Below, in pieces: positions 62,347 through 64,000 of a DNA stretch of 64,000 bases (within the stretch, counting starts at the first letter, position 1; the number at the start of each line of letters is the position of its first letter). The translations under genes and the position numbers were made by a program. Source of the stretch: Endozoicomonas numazuensis (GTDB taxonomy: Bacteria; Pseudomonadota; Gammaproteobacteria; Pseudomonadales; Endozoicomonadaceae). The notes beneath the pieces were generated by a model. It was not told the DNA's origin and searched no databases. It saw nothing but the letters and a program-made list of their open reading frames with translations. The DNA is taken from contig NZ_JOKH01000005.1 in NCBI RefSeq assembly GCF_000722635.1, positions 176,463 to 240,462 on the forward strand, given 5' to 3'.

Positions 62347-63753
62347 ATGAAAAAACGATTTGCAGCCCTGAGCCGTATCAGTTGGTTTAGTATCAAGAGT
62401 TCTTTGAGACTCAGGGTGTTACTGGCCTCCAGTATTTTGCTGCTGGTCAGTCTCATTCTGGTCATGCTCTCGGTAATGGCCTCATTTGAGAGCGCCCAGT
62501 TTGGTGCTATTCGAAAAGAACTGGCGGCTGATGCAAACGTTCTGCTGACGGCTGCCCATATTGAAAATGGTGAGCTGATCATGCCGGATAAGCTTCCTGA
62601 CGAAAAGTTTAATCAGGTTGAATCACCGGTGCTGGGTATTGTGTATGACGTGAGTGGCAGCCCAATCTGGCGTTCCCGATCAACACTGGATGAAGTGATT
62701 CATTATGTACCGGACAACGATGGAGAAATCACAGAGTTTGATCTGTCATCGGATCCGGCCGGTAAATACTTTTTCTACGATATTGATGTCTCGCTGGACG
62801 GCGTACCCCTTATTTTTGTGACGCTGACACCGGCCACCGAGTATTTTGATGTACTCAATTCTTTCCGACGATCCCTTATGATCTGGCTGTTGTTTACCGG
62901 CCTGGGCATGCTGTTGATGGTGTGGCTCTGTATGCAGTGGTCGCTGCATCCAATCCGTCAGCTGACCTGTAACCTCAGGGAAATTGAAGCCGGCAGCAGT
63001 GATTCTCTGAAAGGTGAATTTCCCAGAGAACTGTCGAAATTAACGGCAGCTCTGAATCAGCTTTTGAATAATGAACGCAGTCAGAGAGAACGTTACCGTG
63101 ATGCCATGGCTGATCTGGCTCATAGTCTGAAAACGCCTCTGGCTGTTTTGCAAACGGTTCAGCAGAGTGAGTATTTACAGCAGCAGTCGGGTGAGTCGTC
63201 TCTTCCGGATAAGGACAGCATTGTTGAAGAGCAGGTTCAGAGAATGAACCAGATTATCAGTTACCAGCTGCAGCGGGCGGTGACCCGACAGAAAGGACTG
63301 GTGAAAAATCATATTAATGTACAACAGCTCATTGAACGTATTACCCGAACGTTGAGTAAAGTTTATCAACACAAAGATGTTCAGCTCGATACTCGTGTTG
63401 AAAGAGGTTGTGTGTTCGCCGGCGAAGAGCAGGACCTGATGGAGATTATGGGTAATCTGCTGGAGAATGCTTATAAGTTATGCCTGCAGCATGTCAGGGT
63501 TTCTGTTGCCACTTCAGAAGATCAGGTAGATAAAGGCTATCTGGAGCTGATTATTGAAGATGACGGTCCTGGTGTACCGGTAGACAGGAGAAAAGATATT
63601 CTCAAAAGAGGTGTGCGCGCAGACAGCCGAACTCAGGGTCAAGGCATTGGATTGGCCATCGCCATGGAAATCATTGACAGTTATGAAGGTCTGTTGACCA
63701 TCGAAGATTCCGAACTGGGTGGCGCTCTGTTTCGGATAAAACTGTATAGTTAG
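62347..63753 (+). CDS. phoQ: PhoQ-like sensor histidine kinase
   Basis: This protein of about 468 residues has transmembrane helix 1 (about 23-45), a periplasmic sensor region, helix 2 (about 176-198), a HAMP-like region, the H-box DLAHSLKTPLAVLQ (His259), which matches PhoQ, an N-box (GNLLENAYKLC) and G-boxes (IEDDGPGV, GQGIGLAIAM). ATG 62347 is preferred to a TTG at 62329. The periplasmic domain should be compared with PhoQ before the sensed signal is assumed. Confidence 0.85.
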   Translation: MKKRFAALSRISWFSIKSSLRLRVLLASSILLLVSLILVMLSVMASFESAQFGAIRKELAADANVLLTAAHIENGELIMPDKLPDEKFNQVESPVLGIVYDVSGSPIWRSRSTLDEVIHYVPDNDGEITEFDLSSDPAGKYFFYDIDVSLDGVPLIFVTLTPATEYFDVLNSFRRSLMIWLLFTGLGMLLMVWLCMQWSLHPIRQLTCNLREIEAGSSDSLKGEFPRELSKLTAALNQLLNNERSQRERYRDAMADLAHSLKTPLAVLQTVQQSEYLQQQSGESSLPDKDSIVEEQVQRMNQIISYQLQRAVTRQKGLVKNHINVQQLIERITRTLSKVYQHKDVQLDTRVERGCVFAGEEQDLMEIMGNLLENAYKLCLQHVRVSVATSEDQVDKGYLELIIEDDGPGVPVDRRKDILKRGVRADSRTQGQGIGLAIAMEIIDSYEGLLTIEDSELGGALFRIKLYS

Positions 63754-64000
63754 TGCCCGAACGGAAAATGCTCTTTTCTGTTCGAAGTTCAGCCTTCATA
63801 AGCCAGATATTTGAATAATCGATCAATAGGCTTTCTGATTTGTCAGTTTCATCGTAATTTTCTTACCAAACTCGTCATTTCTGCAATTTCAAGACAAGCG
63901 ACGACCTCAGTCTTTACTGATTTTATTCTTTTTTCGAATTAACCGTCAGTGCTTTCAGCCACAGAGTCGAAGTTGTCGTTTTTTGCGCTCTTTCGTTCTA
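63754..64000. other. End of the window, no gene seen
   Basis: About 250 bases after the kinase stop. No complete gene, RNA or repeat was recognised here; a gene may start beyond the edge. Confidence 0.5.

Overview
The window reads as chromosome of a marine, animal-associated gammaproteobacterium, most probably Endozoicomonas or a close relative in Endozoicomonadaceae. This is inferred from core gene orders (cyaY / lptM-lysA-dapF-DUF484-xerC-HAD; pcnB-folK-panB-panC; phoP-phoQ-like pair; hutW-hutX) combined with large proteins built from animal-type modules (BIR, RING, TRAF-like zinc finger, death-fold-like domains, ankyrin remnant, very long coiled coils). No rRNA, tRNA or CRISPR array was seen.

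Layout. 0-9 kb: an exported endonuclease/exonuclease/phosphatase-fold protein, then a heme-acquisition locus. It has a TonB-dependent hemoglobin/heme-type receptor and hutW-hutX-ygbA-SDR-ybaN. Each part is preceded by a Fur-box-like site and a second conserved motif at nearly the same spacing. A 168-bp MITE and a complete IS4-family element (9-bp target duplication) sit between the two parts. 9-18 kb: a 2,612-residue predicted secreted protein with a C-terminal RING, a BIR zinc site with canonical spacing, a degenerate second BIR, an internal C4C4 RING followed by a TRAF-like finger, and two death-domain-like modules, plus an upstream companion gene. 18-24 kb: a YceI protein, nucleotidyltransferase debris, adenosine deaminase and a 1,208-residue coiled-coil protein. 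24-33.5 kb: a second MITE-like element, then pgi, panC, panB, folK, an extra exported protein, pcnB, a retropepsin-like protease and elbB.

33.5-40 kb is a decaying accessory region. It holds a second identical MITE, a T6SS/polymorphic-toxin-like gene split by an amber codon with a candidate immunity gene, an ankyrin fragment, a histidine-kinase remnant with an in-frame TGA, and a TPR-like gene split by an in-frame TGA. All three stops are explicable as C-to-T changes. 40-50 kb: ferritin, TenA, a major porin, an exported single-pass protein, and the cyaY/lptM-lysA-dapF-DUF484-xerC-HAD block, in which a third MITE forms the end of lptM. 50-58 kb: two further palindromic or MITE-like remnants, a LysR regulator, a TPP-riboswitch-controlled thiD-thiZ-thiX-thiY pyrimidine salvage operon, an acyltransferase, mutM and a MATE exporter. 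58-64 kb: a tandem pair of paralogous proteins with a two-lobed hydrophobic plus coiled-coil layout, an outer-membrane barrel, and phoP-phoQ-like genes.

How the parts may work together: heme uptake and degradation, ferritin and CyaY form an iron theme. Thiamine-pyrimidine salvage (TenA plus ThiXYZ/ThiD) fits a host-associated scavenger. The BIR/RING/death-like giant, the coiled-coil protein and the bilobed pair are the best candidates for host-interaction factors. Their functions are inferred from architecture only; nothing in the window shows how they would be delivered.
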